DNA from: Clostridium ljungdahlii
Lineage (GTDB): Bacteria > Bacillota > Clostridia > Clostridiales > Clostridiaceae
DNA length: 64,000 nucleotides
Assembly (NCBI RefSeq): GCF_001636845.1
Contig: NZ_LITT01000046.1
Coordinates: 62,001-126,000 of the forward strand
Reading direction: 5' to 3'
Under the pieces are notes generated by a model. The model saw only the letters and a program-made list of their open reading frames with translations, ran no database searches and had not been told where the DNA came from. The first letter of the stretch is position 1. Each line of letters begins with the position of its first letter. This document shows, one piece after another, positions 27,488-37,482 of this stretch. A program made the translations under genes and the position numbers.

Positions 27488-29692
27488 TTATTTTAATTTC
27501 AATTTAGCCAATGCATCTGCTAAAGCTGAATTCATTGGAACTTCACTTTCTTTTTTCATCTTCTTCATATAATTTGCTACATCTCTTTTACTGTTCTTGC
27601 CTTGCTTATTATCAAATCTTTTATTAAAGGATGATGCCTTCTCTCTAAAATTACAATTATTATTTATACAAACATAAACTTGGCCGTCTCCATGTCCTCT
27701 AAGTTCCAATTTTTTATGACATTCAGGACATCTTGCATTAGTTAATTTTGCTAAATTTTCTCTATGGCCGCAAGCCCTATCTTGGCATACAAGCATTCTT
27801 CCATGCTTTCCATTTACCTCAAGCATATATTTACCACATTCAGGACATTTAGTTCCTGATAAATTGTCATGTCTAAATTTATCATGGCTTCCTTTTACAT
27901 CTTCCACAAGCTTTACTGAATAATTCCTCATATTACCTATGAAGCTTTTATCATTTAGTTTTCCCTTACTTATCAAATTCAGGTCAGTTTCCCATTTTGC
28001 AGTTAAGAGTGGCGATTTTAAATCTTCTGGAACCAATTCCACAACCTGCTTTCCTTTAGAAGTTGGGATTATTTCCTTACCTTTTTTCTCTATATAAAAA
28101 GTATTAAACAATTTTTCAATTATATCAGCTCTTGTAGCAACTGTTCCAAGTCCACCTGTTTCTCCAAGAGTTTTTGCATATTCCTTATTCATATTAATAT
28201 ATTTTTGTGGATTTTCCATGGCAGATAACAATGTTCCTTCATTAAATCTTGCAGGTGGTTTAGTCTGTCCCTTATGCATTTTAACTGCTGTAAGCTTTAT
28301 ACTATCTCCTTTATTCAAGTCCGGAAGTACCTGTTCCTTTAATTGATTTTCATGCAGCCCATCATTATCATCAAAGTCTTCATCCTTATCATATACAGCT
28401 TTCCATCCCTTTGATTTAATTACCTTTCCACTAGCTGCAAAATTCTCTCCATTGATTTCTGCCTTTACAGTTGTTTGCACATATTCAAAAGGAGGAAGCA
28501 TAACACTTAAAAATCTTTTAACTACTAAATCATACACTTTTCTTTCTTCATTACTTAACCTTGAAAGAATAACTCTTTCCTCTGTTGGAATTATAGCATG
28601 ATGATCTGAAACCTTGCTATCATCTACAAAGCCCTTATGTGCTCTTATTTTTCCTCTCATAATCTCCATGGCAAATTTGCTATAATTTCCTACTGATATT
28701 GCTTTTAATCTCTCTGGCAACGTAGGTACTATATCAGCTGAAATATATCTTGAATCCGTTCTTGGATAAGTTAAAAATTTATAATTCTCGTATAACCTTT
28801 GCATTATAGAAAGTGTCTGCTTTGCAGAGTAACCAAAAAGTCTATTGGCATCTCTTTGAAGCTCTGTTAAATCATAAAGTGCTGGTGCATATTTTTTCTT
28901 ATCGCATTTTATTACATCAAGTATTTTCCCATTTTGGCCATTAACTTTTGATACTACTTTATTTGCAAAGTTTTCATCAAAAGTATTAAAATGTCCATTA
29001 CCATTTTGCCATTGAAGAGTATATCCATTGGCATTTCCAGTTATACTGTAGTAATCCTTTGGTTTAAAGTTTTTAATTTCCTCTTCTCTATGAACAATCA
29101 TAGCTAGAGTTGGAGTTTGAACTCTTCCTGCTGAAAGCTGAGCATTATGCTTACAAGTTAATGCTCTTGTAACATTAAGTCCCACAATCCAATCTGCTTC
29201 CGCCCTACACTGTGCTGCTCTATATAAGTTATCATATTGTGAGGAAGGTTTTAAATTCCTAAAGCCTTCATTAATAGCTTTATCTGTTTGAGAAGAAATC
29301 CAAAGTCTTTTTATAGGCTTATTTACTCTAGCCTTTTCAATTATCCATCTTGCTACTAGTTCCCCTTCTCTTCCAGCATCTGTAGCAATAACAATTTCTG
29401 TTACGTCTTTTCTATTTAATTGTTCCTTTACTGCATTAAATTGTTTGCCAGTTTGTTTTATAACTACAAGCTTTAAATACTTAGGAAGCATTGGTAGATC
29501 TTCTAGCTTCCAAGTTTTATATTTATCATCATAAGCTTCTGGATCTGCTAAAGTAACTAGATGGCCCAAAGCCCAAGTTACAATATACTTTTCCCCTTCT
29601 AACCATCCATTGCCTTTTTTACGACATTTTAAGACCCTCGCAATTTCTCTTCCTACAGAAGGCTTTTCAGCCAATACCAATATTTTACCCAT
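27488..29692 (-). CDS. topB: DNA topoisomerase III
   Basis: Type IA topoisomerase of 734 residues. The TOPRIM domain begins KILVLAEKPSVGREIARVL and has the acidic DAGREGELVARW motif; the active-site Tyr is in LYENYKFLTYPRTDSRYI (about residue 310). Two Cys4 zinc ribbons end the protein (CPECGKYM..., CPECHKKLELRG). Topo III resolves replication and recombination intermediates. The chromosomal context here gives no hint of a plasmid or conjugative origin. Confidence 0.96.
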   Translation of the reverse strand: MGKILVLAEKPSVGREIARVLKCRKKGNGWLEGEKYIVTWALGHLVTLADPEAYDDKYKTWKLEDLPMLPKYLKLVVIKQTGKQFNAVKEQLNRKDVTEIVIATDAGREGELVARWIIEKARVNKPIKRLWISSQTDKAINEGFRNLKPSSQYDNLYRAAQCRAEADWIVGLNVTRALTCKHNAQLSAGRVQTPTLAMIVHREEEIKNFKPKDYYSITGNANGYTLQWQNGNGHFNTFDENFANKVVSKVNGQNGKILDVIKCDKKKYAPALYDLTELQRDANRLFGYSAKQTLSIMQRLYENYKFLTYPRTDSRYISADIVPTLPERLKAISVGNYSKFAMEIMRGKIRAHKGFVDDSKVSDHHAIIPTEERVILSRLSNEERKVYDLVVKRFLSVMLPPFEYVQTTVKAEINGENFAASGKVIKSKGWKAVYDKDEDFDDNDGLHENQLKEQVLPDLNKGDSIKLTAVKMHKGQTKPPARFNEGTLLSAMENPQKYINMNKEYAKTLGETGGLGTVATRADIIEKLFNTFYIEKKGKEIIPTSKGKQVVELVPEDLKSPLLTAKWETDLNLISKGKLNDKSFIGNMRNYSVKLVEDVKGSHDKFRHDNLSGTKCPECGKYMLEVNGKHGRMLVCQDRACGHRENLAKLTNARCPECHKKLELRGHGDGQVYVCINNNCNFREKASSFNKRFDNKQGKNSKRDVANYMKKMKKESEVPMNSALADALAKLKLK

Positions 29693-29879
29693 ATTTATTT
29701 CCTTTCATGCTTTATTAATATCATTATATTTGTCTTTATTTATTAAATACAAAACAATGTTGGTTTAAAATTTACTATATTATTGTAAAAACTTCTATTT
29801 CATATTATACGATTTATTATACCTCTTTACAAGTTGAGCAGCCTGAATAGCTTCAGACTTCTCATATATAGGATTTATA

Positions 29880-30060
29880 ACTTGAAAGTTAACTCATGCG
29901 ATATTTTTAAAGAACAAAGTTCAAAGTTCAAATATCAAATAGGGATAATTTTCTTCCTAACGTCAGAAAATATTAAAATTATAGATTTCCTGAGGTACGA
30001 TAGAAATCGTCTTTATCTGTTCTTTGTTATTTAAACTTTGTTCTTTTTAAAAGCTTTGCT
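29880..30060. repeat. Dispersed long-hairpin element (AAGAACAAAGTT-arm type)
   Basis: Left arm words AAAGAACAAAGTTCAAAG and right arm ACTTTGTTCTTTTTAAAAGC are inverted; the core TTTTCTTCCTAACGTCAGAAAA matches the core at about 48160 (TTTTCCTTCCTTACGTCAG). It has the same architecture as the copies at 24885, 48068 and 56695 but a different arm word. Confidence 0.65.
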
Positions 30061-30147
30061 TAAACTGCAAAACAAGGCTTTTAAGTATAACTTCAATTTT
30101 GTCATTACATTTCATGTATAAGTTTAAATTTTTAATTAGGCTAACTT

Positions 30148-30183
30148 AAAAATCAACTTATACGTAGTATAAGTTGATTTTTT
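30148..30183. terminator. luxS terminator / hairpin with the AAAATCAACTTATAC word
   Basis: AAAAATCAACTTATAC and GTATAAGTTGATTTTTT arms around a short loop, downstream of luxS. The same arm word begins and ends the larger hairpin at 59910-60136. Confidence 0.75.
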
Positions 30184-30205
30184 GTTTAAAATATATTTTC
30201 AAGCA

Positions 30206-30685
30206 TTAGTCTGGGTAATTCAGGTTTTTATCTGTGATATTTGTTAAAACTTCCTTTAGGAATTTATTTGCTAGATATTTTGCCATAGAAAGATTCATAT
30301 CTAAATAATTTCCACAATCCTTTGCAGCTGCTCCAGGTACGTCTCCTTCAAAATCTGCAATAAACTTATACATTTCTTTAAGTAAGTCCACTACATCTTC
30401 TGACTTATAATCTCCTTCTAGTATTAAATAGAAGCCTGTCCTACACCCCATAGGTCCAAAGTACACAGTTTTAGATCCATACACTTTATGATTTCTCAAA
30501 AAAGTCGCACCTAAATGTTCAATAGTATGAACTTCTGCTGTATTCATAACAGGCTCAAAATTTGGTCTTGTCATTCTTATATCAAAAGTAGTCAGGACTA
30601 CATCTTTAAACTTATCTTTTCTCGATACATAAACACCTGGCTGTAATTTTAAATGATTAACTGTAAAACTTGCAATTTTTTCCAT
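30206..30685 (-). CDS. luxS: S-ribosylhomocysteine lyase
   Basis: LuxS splits S-ribosylhomocysteine into homocysteine and DPD, the AI-2 precursor, in the activated methyl cycle. The metal site is visible: HTIEHLGATFLRNH (HxxEH) and GPMGCRTGFYL with the third ligand Cys. Length 159 is normal and an AGGAGG site precedes the start. It lies near two SAM riboswitches and a yezD-like gene, so the stretch 30206-37882 is rich in methionine/SAM functions. Confidence 0.97.
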   Translation of the reverse strand: MEKIASFTVNHLKLQPGVYVSRKDKFKDVVLTTFDIRMTRPNFEPVMNTAEVHTIEHLGATFLRNHKVYGSKTVYFGPMGCRTGFYLILEGDYKSEDVVDLLKEMYKFIADFEGDVPGAAAKDCGNYLDMNLSMAKYLANKFLKEVLTNITDKNLNYPD

Positions 30686-30745
30686 TGCCTATCGCCTCCT
30701 AAAACTAATTGTATATTAGCATTTATATCCTTTTGCGTCAAACGA

Positions 30746-31315
30746 TTATCTCTTTTCAATTGCAATGATCATAGGCGGATTATTAACCTGATTTGTAAAA
30801 CATAAATTGACTACGTTATATTCCTTTTGATTTAATTTTTCTGTATATTTCTCCAGTTCTTCTTTTTCAAACTTTCCCTCTTCATGTCCATAATATACAA
30901 CTAAAATTATTATTCCATTTTTACATATTAATTTCAAAGTTTTTTTAAGTGCAGCCAGTGTAGTTGCTGATTTTGTTGTAACAGAATGTTCCCCTTTAGG
31001 CAAATATCCCAAATTGAAAATAACGAGATTTACTTTATCTTTTACATATTTGTTCATGTTTTCATGACCATCATGTATTAATTTTACCCATTCAGATACA
31101 TTGTTTTTCATTAACTTTTCCTTTGTATTTTTAAGGGCAGTTTCCTGTATATCAAAAGAATAAACTTTTCCAGAGCTTCCTACAAGTTCTGCTAGAAGTT
31201 CCGTATCATTTCCATTTCCCATAGTAGCATCCACTGCTATATCACCTTTATTAAGTTTTCTTTTACATATATCCCTAGCTATATTAACTGCATTTGTAAA
31301 ATAATTTTGCATCAA
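30746..31315 (-). CDS. MnmM/YtqB-type class I methyltransferase
   Basis: A 189-residue SAM-dependent methyltransferase with motif I AVDATMGNGNDTELLAEL, FNLGYLPKGEHSVTT as the catalytic NxGYxP-type motif, and a C-terminal NPPMIIAIEK. This is the YtqB family, shown in B. subtilis to be a tRNA mnm5s2U methyltransferase (MnmM). The start may be TTG 31315 or ATG 31312. Together with mnmA this completes part of wobble-uridine modification. Confidence 0.88.
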   Translation of the reverse strand: MMQNYFTNAVNIARDICKRKLNKGDIAVDATMGNGNDTELLAELVGSSGKVYSFDIQETALKNTKEKLMKNNVSEWVKLIHDGHENMNKYVKDKVNLVIFNLGYLPKGEHSVTTKSATTLAALKKTLKLICKNGIIILVVYYGHEEGKFEKEELEKYTEKLNQKEYNVVNLCFTNQVNNPPMIIAIEKR

Positions 31316-31436
31316 GTACCAGCTCCATAACTTTTACTAAAACATTATAGTAATAATTTCTATATCATATTATACATCTAATCTGTAAATTTAAAAGCCC
31401 ATACTTTCCTTTATCTATATATGAAGTAAAAATATA

Positions 31437-31595
31437 TCATACCAACCTAACTTTTTCACTTTTTTCTATTTGTACAACTTTACCATCTTGAATAACTAAA
31501 GTTATTGATCCATAGTTAACTACTTTTAGCATATCCAACAATCTATCCAGATCCTTTTCTGAAATACCCCTGCAGAGTCTTTTTTTATCCACCAT
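31437..31595 (-). CDS. YezD-like (DUF2292) small protein under a SAM riboswitch
   Basis: A 52-residue gene with an excellent GGGAGGG site. The core LKVVNYGSITLVIQDGKVVQIEKSEKVR is typical of the YezD/DUF2292 family, short proteins found with sulfur-assimilation genes and often preceded by an S-box. Here a SAM-I riboswitch lies 35 bp upstream. The molecular function of the family is unknown. It could also be co-transcribed with the nitrogenase-like operon by read-through. Confidence 0.8.
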   Translation of the reverse strand: MVDKKRLCRGISEKDLDRLLDMLKVVNYGSITLVIQDGKVVQIEKSEKVRLV

Positions 31596-31629
31596 TATCC
31601 CTCCCCAATATCGCTTTATATTTGTTAAT

Positions 31630-31790
31630 AAAAAAACTTCCTGCAGATGAAATGCAAGAAGTTATTAATTCTCTCTAATCTCTCATCTTTCAGGTATATT
31701 CCTGTTGGAATTAGCACCTTGAATATATTTCACTATATCCAGGTTGCCGGGCATCATAGGGCCAGTCCCTCCGCCGCTCTTGATAAGAAT
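31630..31790 (-). promoter_or_regulatory. SAM-I riboswitch (S-box) upstream of yezD
   Basis: On the minus strand the words CTTATCAAGAG, GAGGGACTGGCCCTATGATG, CCCGGCAACCTGG, AAGGTGCTAATTCC and GAGAGATTAGAG follow the S-box consensus order. A terminator with AACTTCTTGCA and TGCAGGAAGTT arms and a T-run ends it (about 31633-31668). SAM binding should terminate transcription. Confidence 0.95.
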
Positions 31791-31807
31791 AATATTAAAT
31801 TATTATA

Positions 31808-31836
31808 ATTATACAATATTATTATCCATTTATCAA
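31808..31836 (-). promoter_or_regulatory. Promoter of the yezD S-box transcript
   Basis: TTGATA (31831-31836) and TATAAT (31808-31813) with exactly 17 bp between, just before the aptamer. Confidence 0.75.
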
Positions 31837-31933
31837 CGTCTAATTTTTCTCTCATTTTATTTATGATTGAATTGTGATAATGTTTAGTATATCGTATTTG
31901 ATTATATCCTAAGTAAATTAATAAAGTTAAATA

Positions 31934-31973
31934 AAAACCCTTTTTCACAAAATAAATTTGATAAAAAAGGGTT
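31934..31973 (-). terminator. Terminator of the nitrogenase-like operon
   Basis: AACCCTTTTTTATC and GAAAAAGGGTTTTTAT form a hairpin with a T-run 80 bp after the nifK-like stop, before the yezD promoter. Confidence 0.8.
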
Positions 31974-32053
31974 ATATCTACTGTAGTTACATGACTTCCT
32001 CTCTCATCTTCCTTCAAGTTACTTCAACCAAATGTTTTGGGCAGTTATATAAA

Positions 32054-33415
32054 CTAAGCACTGGCACTAACTATAGTAGTATATATTTTTTCAAGCAAGG
32101 TAAGAGCTCCTCTGTAACCTATATATGATTTTGATATAACCACCTCATAAGATGCTGGGAATCCTATTTCCACTATAAATCCCTTTAATTCTTTAGCCAA
32201 ATCTCTTTCCCAAGTAGTACCAAAAATAATAGGAGGCTTGTGTCCAAAATCAGTTTTCCTCAACTTATCATGTATTGTATAGCTATCTTCTTCAAATTCC
32301 ACATCTGTTGAAACATCCTCTGCTATATTTTTATACTGCTCTTTTATAAGATCTCTGTATTTTTCTGGTGGATTATCAGTAATAATTTGTTTTGCAGGTA
32401 TAAGTCCAAGCTGATTTATTAAAAATTTTGTTACCGCCAAATTATAGGCGCTGTCACCTACAACTGCAAATTTAGCAGGTAGTCCCCACCAATACTCTGC
32501 ATAAAAGTCAGAAAAATCTTCCAGATACTCATAATATTTTCTTTCTTCCTTCTCAATAAATTCTTCTGCCTTATTTTTATCTATGCCTGCAAAATCCACT
32601 ACCTTTCTTAAGAAACTGCTTGTTTCCTTTGCTCCTATAGGGATTGTAGGAATATGCAGATATGGCTGTCCATACTTCTTTTTTAAATGTTCTGCAGTTT
32701 TAAGTCCAAGCCATGGGGAAAGCACAAGGTTAAACTGTGCCTTTTTGATATTTTTCCATTCTGAAACTCCACTACTCTCATGTCCAAATAAAATATTGAC
32801 TTCAAAACCTACACCTTCCAGAATTCTTTTAATTTCTGTAAGGTCTCCCCTCCAAAAAGTATTATGATATGGAAGAAGTGACCAGACATTTACAAGTCCT
32901 TTTTTCAAAGGTCCCTTATAATCTCCTACATACTGATCAATAATAGCTTCTGTTACAAGCTCATGCCCAATAAAATTATTTCCTTTGAATCCTCCTGTTT
33001 CAGCATATACCACAGGAAGATTTCTATCTTGAAATTCACTTACTACAGCTCCTACATCATCTCCTACGGTATCTGGTATGCATCCTGTCATAACTACGAA
33101 TAAATCTGCATCAAGAACTTTAAAGGATGATTCAATTAATTCCCTCAGTCTATCTTCGCCTCCAAATACAACTTCTTTTTCATGTATATTGGTGCTTGGT
33201 ACAACAGATGCTCCTCCATAGCCTCCTCCTTGAAATCCATTATAAAAAGATATATTGGAAGTTTGCTTATCTGCACATCCAGGACCGCAGTGAGTAATTG
33301 GAATAACCCTTGGAATTGCAAAGGCACTGTGCATTGCCCCAATGGCACATCCATATCTGACCTGTTCTATTGAATTTGATTTCTCTACATTTTTTGTATT
33401 TGTCACTATTTTCAC
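32054..33415 (-). CDS. Nitrogenase-like component 1, beta (NifK-like) subunit
   Basis: A 453-residue protein of the NifK/NflN group. Three cysteines are spaced like the P-cluster ligands of NifK: C23 (RYGCAIGA), C47 (HCGPGC) and C112 (VMTGCIPDTVGDDV). GTG start with a GGAGTG site, 3 bp after the nifD-like stop. The N-terminal extension of NifK is missing and the C-terminal half is shorter. It probably forms an alpha2beta2 complex with the nifD-like subunit. Likely a reductase for a non-N2 substrate, see findings. Confidence 0.85.
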   Translation of the reverse strand: MKIVTNTKNVEKSNSIEQVRYGCAIGAMHSAFAIPRVIPITHCGPGCADKQTSNISFYNGFQGGGYGGASVVPSTNIHEKEVVFGGEDRLRELIESSFKVLDADLFVVMTGCIPDTVGDDVGAVVSEFQDRNLPVVYAETGGFKGNNFIGHELVTEAIIDQYVGDYKGPLKKGLVNVWSLLPYHNTFWRGDLTEIKRILEGVGFEVNILFGHESSGVSEWKNIKKAQFNLVLSPWLGLKTAEHLKKKYGQPYLHIPTIPIGAKETSSFLRKVVDFAGIDKNKAEEFIEKEERKYYEYLEDFSDFYAEYWWGLPAKFAVVGDSAYNLAVTKFLINQLGLIPAKQIITDNPPEKYRDLIKEQYKNIAEDVSTDVEFEEDSYTIHDKLRKTDFGHKPPIIFGTTWERDLAKELKGFIVEIGFPASYEVVISKSYIGYRGALTLLEKIYTTIVSASA

Positions 33416-33417
33416 TC

Positions 33418-34929
33418 CTATTCCACTGCATAATTTTGCTTTTCAAGTATATATGGGTCTTTCTGATCAAGCCACCATTTTGTATAAGGCAATTTTACAT
33501 GTTCTTTCAAATCTTGATGAAACTTTTTGTGAGCTAATATTTCAAGAATTGTTTCCCCTAAATTTAAAATTCCCTGATAACCTACAGCATGATGTTCATC
33601 CCCAAGTGGTGCTGCTGGAATTCCCATACGAGATGCAAGAGGTGCCAATCCATTATGTCTTATAAGAATAAAATCTGGATTAACTTCTTTTAATAGTCCA
33701 TAAAATTGATACTGCTGTCTGTTGCTCACACTAAATTTAGGAACATCATCATAGTTATCTACTAAAAATTTCAGAGAATCCTTATTTGGATCATTGCTGT
33801 CATATACAGGATCATGGTGAAATACAAGAGAACCATCCACTTGAACTCCTAGTTCTTTAAGTACTGCAATAAGTCCATGGGAATATGCCGAACCTGTAGC
33901 TGCATAACCTTTTTTCCCTTTTAGAAGTTCTCTAAGCTCTTTTAGCCTTGGTGCTATTCTCTTATGTTCTCTCTCTATATAAGCTTCTGCCTTTTCTTCC
34001 CTATGGGTAACCTTGGCAATTTCTCTTATCCAGGCATCAGTTCCTGCAATTCCATAAGGCTGTGGAGCTTTAACCTCCGGTACTCCAAACTGTTCTTCCA
34101 GAACAGCTGCCATATAAGAAGACAACGTATGACAAAATGTAACAGTTGCAGCAGCCTCTGAAAGCTTCTCCAGATCTTCTACTTTAGCTAAATCAATAAC
34201 ATAATTTACTTCAAGACCAAGTTCTTTTAGTATAGGAGTAAACACATCACTTCCCCAAAGATTAATTACATTTATAAGATTTTTTTGTTTTTTAGGATTT
34301 TTATTTACTATTTGTCTTAAAATACCGTGTTGTGTAGCATCAAAACCTGTGCTCCAGTGCTTTGACATAAAGCCTTCACATGGCATTGGTATAACAGGTA
34401 TTTTAAGTTCTTCTTGCATTTTAACTGCAACGCTGTCTACATCTTCACCTATAATTCCAGAAGCACATGAAGTGCCAACAAAAATTGCTTTAGGGTGATG
34501 TCTATTCCATGCATCCCTTATAGATTGCTCTAATTTGCCAAGTGCACCAAATACCATATCAGTTTCTTTTATATTAGTATTTATTATTTGTATATTTTCA
34601 ATAGGTAAATTTCTAATGGCAAGACCATTTCTATATATTGAATTATATGCTACCTGTCCTGTTCCACAACCTATTGGTGCATGTTGAATTAATACTGCAT
34701 CTCTTACATTTCCAGCCTGACATTCTACCATTTGTTCACTGCAGGTTGAACCTTGTGTAAATGGCCCTGAGGCTTCACACAATCTTTTTCCTCCATTTCC
34801 CTTGCAGCCTGCACATGTATAGGCAGAATCCCTGGAAAGCTCAGAAGCTTTTCCAGTTTTCCATCCAATAATAGTTCCAAGTCGCTGCTCACGTGTTTTT
34901 ACTACTGAAGTTTTAAGATTAAATTTCAT
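33418..34929 (-). CDS. Nitrogenase-like component 1, alpha (NifD-like) subunit
   Basis: A 503-residue NifD-type protein. P-cluster-type Cys at 63, 88 (IGCGTG) and 155 (TSCASGIIGEDVDSV) match the NifD spacing. C266 (VTFCHTLSS...EEQFGVP) aligns with the FeMo-cofactor ligand Cys275, and GDEHHAVGYQG (H446/H447) falls near the cofactor His442. An additional Cys trio (39, 42, 51, CAGCKGNGGKRLC) is not in NifD. This retention of P-cluster and cofactor cysteines argues for a NifB-dependent metallocluster. Substrate unknown; methylthio-alkane reductase-like activity is my hypothesis. Confidence 0.85.
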   Translation of the reverse strand: MKFNLKTSVVKTREQRLGTIIGWKTGKASELSRDSAYTCAGCKGNGGKRLCEASGPFTQGSTCSEQMVECQAGNVRDAVLIQHAPIGCGTGQVAYNSIYRNGLAIRNLPIENIQIINTNIKETDMVFGALGKLEQSIRDAWNRHHPKAIFVGTSCASGIIGEDVDSVAVKMQEELKIPVIPMPCEGFMSKHWSTGFDATQHGILRQIVNKNPKKQKNLINVINLWGSDVFTPILKELGLEVNYVIDLAKVEDLEKLSEAAATVTFCHTLSSYMAAVLEEQFGVPEVKAPQPYGIAGTDAWIREIAKVTHREEKAEAYIEREHKRIAPRLKELRELLKGKKGYAATGSAYSHGLIAVLKELGVQVDGSLVFHHDPVYDSNDPNKDSLKFLVDNYDDVPKFSVSNRQQYQFYGLLKEVNPDFILIRHNGLAPLASRMGIPAAPLGDEHHAVGYQGILNLGETILEILAHKKFHQDLKEHVKLPYTKWWLDQKDPYILEKQNYAVE

Positions 34930-34967
34930 TAATTTTACCTCCTCATTGAATTTCTAATGATGATATC

Positions 34968-35795
<828 letters not shown>

Positions 35796-35821
35796 TTATA
35801 TATTCCTCCTAATTTAAAAAT

Positions 35822-35880
35822 AAAAAAATAGAGACTAAATAAAATATAAATTTCATTTAGCCTCTGGTTTTCCAGTCAAC
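35822..35880 (-). promoter_or_regulatory. Hairpin-terminator motif copy A (between nifB and nifH)
   Basis: Sense strand begins GTTGACTGGAAAACCAGAGG, where CTGG-AAAA-CCAG forms a hairpin. The following GGCTAAATGAAATT pairs with its complement to give a terminator ending in a T-run. It starts right after the nifB stop. Copies B (37385) and C (37483) share the same 5' module. Confidence 0.75.
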
Positions 35881-35891
35881 TAATAATTAAT

Positions 35892-37163
35892 TTACTCACC
35901 TTTTTTAAGTAATTTTGCAGCTTTTCTTATGCCTTCATTTATTTCCTGGTACATTTGAAATAATCTTATGCCCTTTTCATGCAGTCTATCTATAGGTTCA
36001 AATCCTGCTCTAACTACAAGTACTGCATTACAGTCAATTACACTTTTTATTATATTTTTTATTCTATCCTCATGTTCTCCACAGTCATATCCCCCACTAC
36101 AGTATCTATTTACCTTTCTCTTTTCCCTAAATTTAATTTCATCATTTATCACGTCATATATATAAAATTCCGTTGCATGTCCAAAATGTTCATCTATACT
36201 TACACCTGATTTACTTGCAACAGCAAATCTATACTTATAGCTTTTCAATTGAATTATATTTTTATCCTCTAAGTTGTTTTCACTATTTTGTGAACTTTCT
36301 GTGCTTTCTCTGAACTCGCCTGATACATCATTATCCAAGGTTCCTATAGCATCTGCCCTGCACTGCCTGCAGTGATACATCTGTTTTAATGTTAACTCAC
36401 AATCTCTTCTCATATCATTCAATTCCACTTCAGTTACTGTAGGATTATTCTCAAATACACTTCCCTTAACAGGTATGAGAGGCATAATATTTGTCATATA
36501 TGCTCCACATTCCTTAACTTTCTTTACTATTTCAGGGATATGCAGATCATTAATTCCCTTTATCATAACTATATTTACTTTGCATACTATTCCTTTTCGT
36601 GCAGCATATTTAAGTCCTGACAATTGATTATTTAAAAGTACTCTTCCTGCCTCTTCTCCAACAAAAACATCTCCTAAATAGTTTACAAATTTATATATTT
36701 TCCCACCTATTTTAGGATCAACTTCATTTATAGTTACAGTCAAATGTGTAACTCCTAATTCTATTAATTTGTCTGCATAAAAAGGAAGCATTAAACCATT
36801 AGTTGAAAGACAAAAAGTAATATCTTTTGATTCTTTCTTTATTAATTCTATGGATTTTTTAGTCTCATCAAAATTTGCAAGAGGATCACCAGGCCCTGCT
36901 ATACCTACTACTGTCAAATTCTTTACCTTATCCCTTACTATTTTAAATTTGTCTCTAGCTCCTTCAGGTGTTAATACTTCACTTGTTACTCCAGGTCTGG
37001 TTTCATTTACACAATCATATTTTCTATTGCAAAAATTACAACTTACATTACACTTTGGAGCCACAGGTATATGCATTCTTGCATATTTATGGGCAATACA
37101 ATTATAACAAGGATGTGTAAGTGTCTTTTCACTAATAGGTTTTATTGCAAGCTCTTTACTCAT
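35892..37163 (-). CDS. nifB: NifB-type cofactor biosynthesis radical SAM enzyme with NifX-like domain
   Basis: A 423-residue protein. The radical SAM motif is CNVSCNFC (C38, C42, C45), preceded by HPCYNCIAHKYARMH, with GIAGPGDPLANFDET typical of NifB, and CRQCRADAIG near the end of that domain. Residues about 310-423 form a NifX/NafY-like domain (VSIDEHFGHATEFYIYD). NifB builds the 8Fe-9S-C precursor of nitrogenase cofactors, so the operon can supply a carbide cluster to its own component 1. No nifE, nifN, nifV or mod genes are in the window. Confidence 0.93.
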   Translation of the reverse strand: MSKELAIKPISEKTLTHPCYNCIAHKYARMHIPVAPKCNVSCNFCNRKYDCVNETRPGVTSEVLTPEGARDKFKIVRDKVKNLTVVGIAGPGDPLANFDETKKSIELIKKESKDITFCLSTNGLMLPFYADKLIELGVTHLTVTINEVDPKIGGKIYKFVNYLGDVFVGEEAGRVLLNNQLSGLKYAARKGIVCKVNIVMIKGINDLHIPEIVKKVKECGAYMTNIMPLIPVKGSVFENNPTVTEVELNDMRRDCELTLKQMYHCRQCRADAIGTLDNDVSGEFRESTESSQNSENNLEDKNIIQLKSYKYRFAVASKSGVSIDEHFGHATEFYIYDVINDEIKFREKRKVNRYCSGGYDCGEHEDRIKNIIKSVIDCNAVLVVRAGFEPIDRLHEKGIRLFQMYQEINEGIRKAAKLLKKGE

Positions 37164-37195
37164 ATTTTATTATCTCCTTTTCTACATCAAGTGAT

Positions 37196-37388
37196 TCTTA
37201 GGTTCAGGTGGAGTTTGCTTATAAGGAATACCTTTTCTCCATCTGAACCTTATTAACAGTATTCTTAGTGTCTTTAGCACTTAGAATACGTTATCCTTTA
37301 GGGGAAGAACTTATCCAGGCGCGTAGCAGTGCTTATCCCCGACTTTGAAAAAGATGGGGGTGTTAGCAATGGTAGCGATCGGATAAAA
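37196..37388 (-). repeat. Leader-type repeat copy 1, upstream of nifB
   Basis: Sense strand (minus) starts TTTATCCGATCGCTACC and proceeds through CCTAAAGGATAACG, a TTCTAAGTGCT/AGCACT-type stem and a GGTTCAGATGGAG...CTCCACCTGAACC hairpin ending about 35 bp before the nifB start. It is alignable with 58445-58675 upstream of ygeX in the same sense relative to the gene. Confidence 0.75.
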
Positions 37389-37438
37389 AGGGCCAAAGCA
37401 ATATTTAAATTACTTTAGCCTTCAGTTTTCTGATCAAC
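37385..37438 (-). promoter_or_regulatory. Hairpin-terminator motif copy B
   Basis: Sense GTTGATCAGAAAACTGAAGG; CAG-AAAA-CTG hairpin, then GGCTAAAGTAAT pairs with ATTGCTTTGGCC and ends in a T-run. It lies in the nifB leader, 3' of copy C. Terminator plus overlapping upstream hairpin has the layout of a transcription-attenuating RNA. Confidence 0.75.
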
Positions 37439-37482
37439 TAAATTTTTACTTAACTACATATTAATCCATTAATTATTTCAAT

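Noticed and set aside
31754-32017. 87-residue frame on the minus strand after the nifK-like gene
   Set aside because: It spans the nifK terminator, the yezD promoter and part of the S-box, has no ribosome site and an unconvincing composition.
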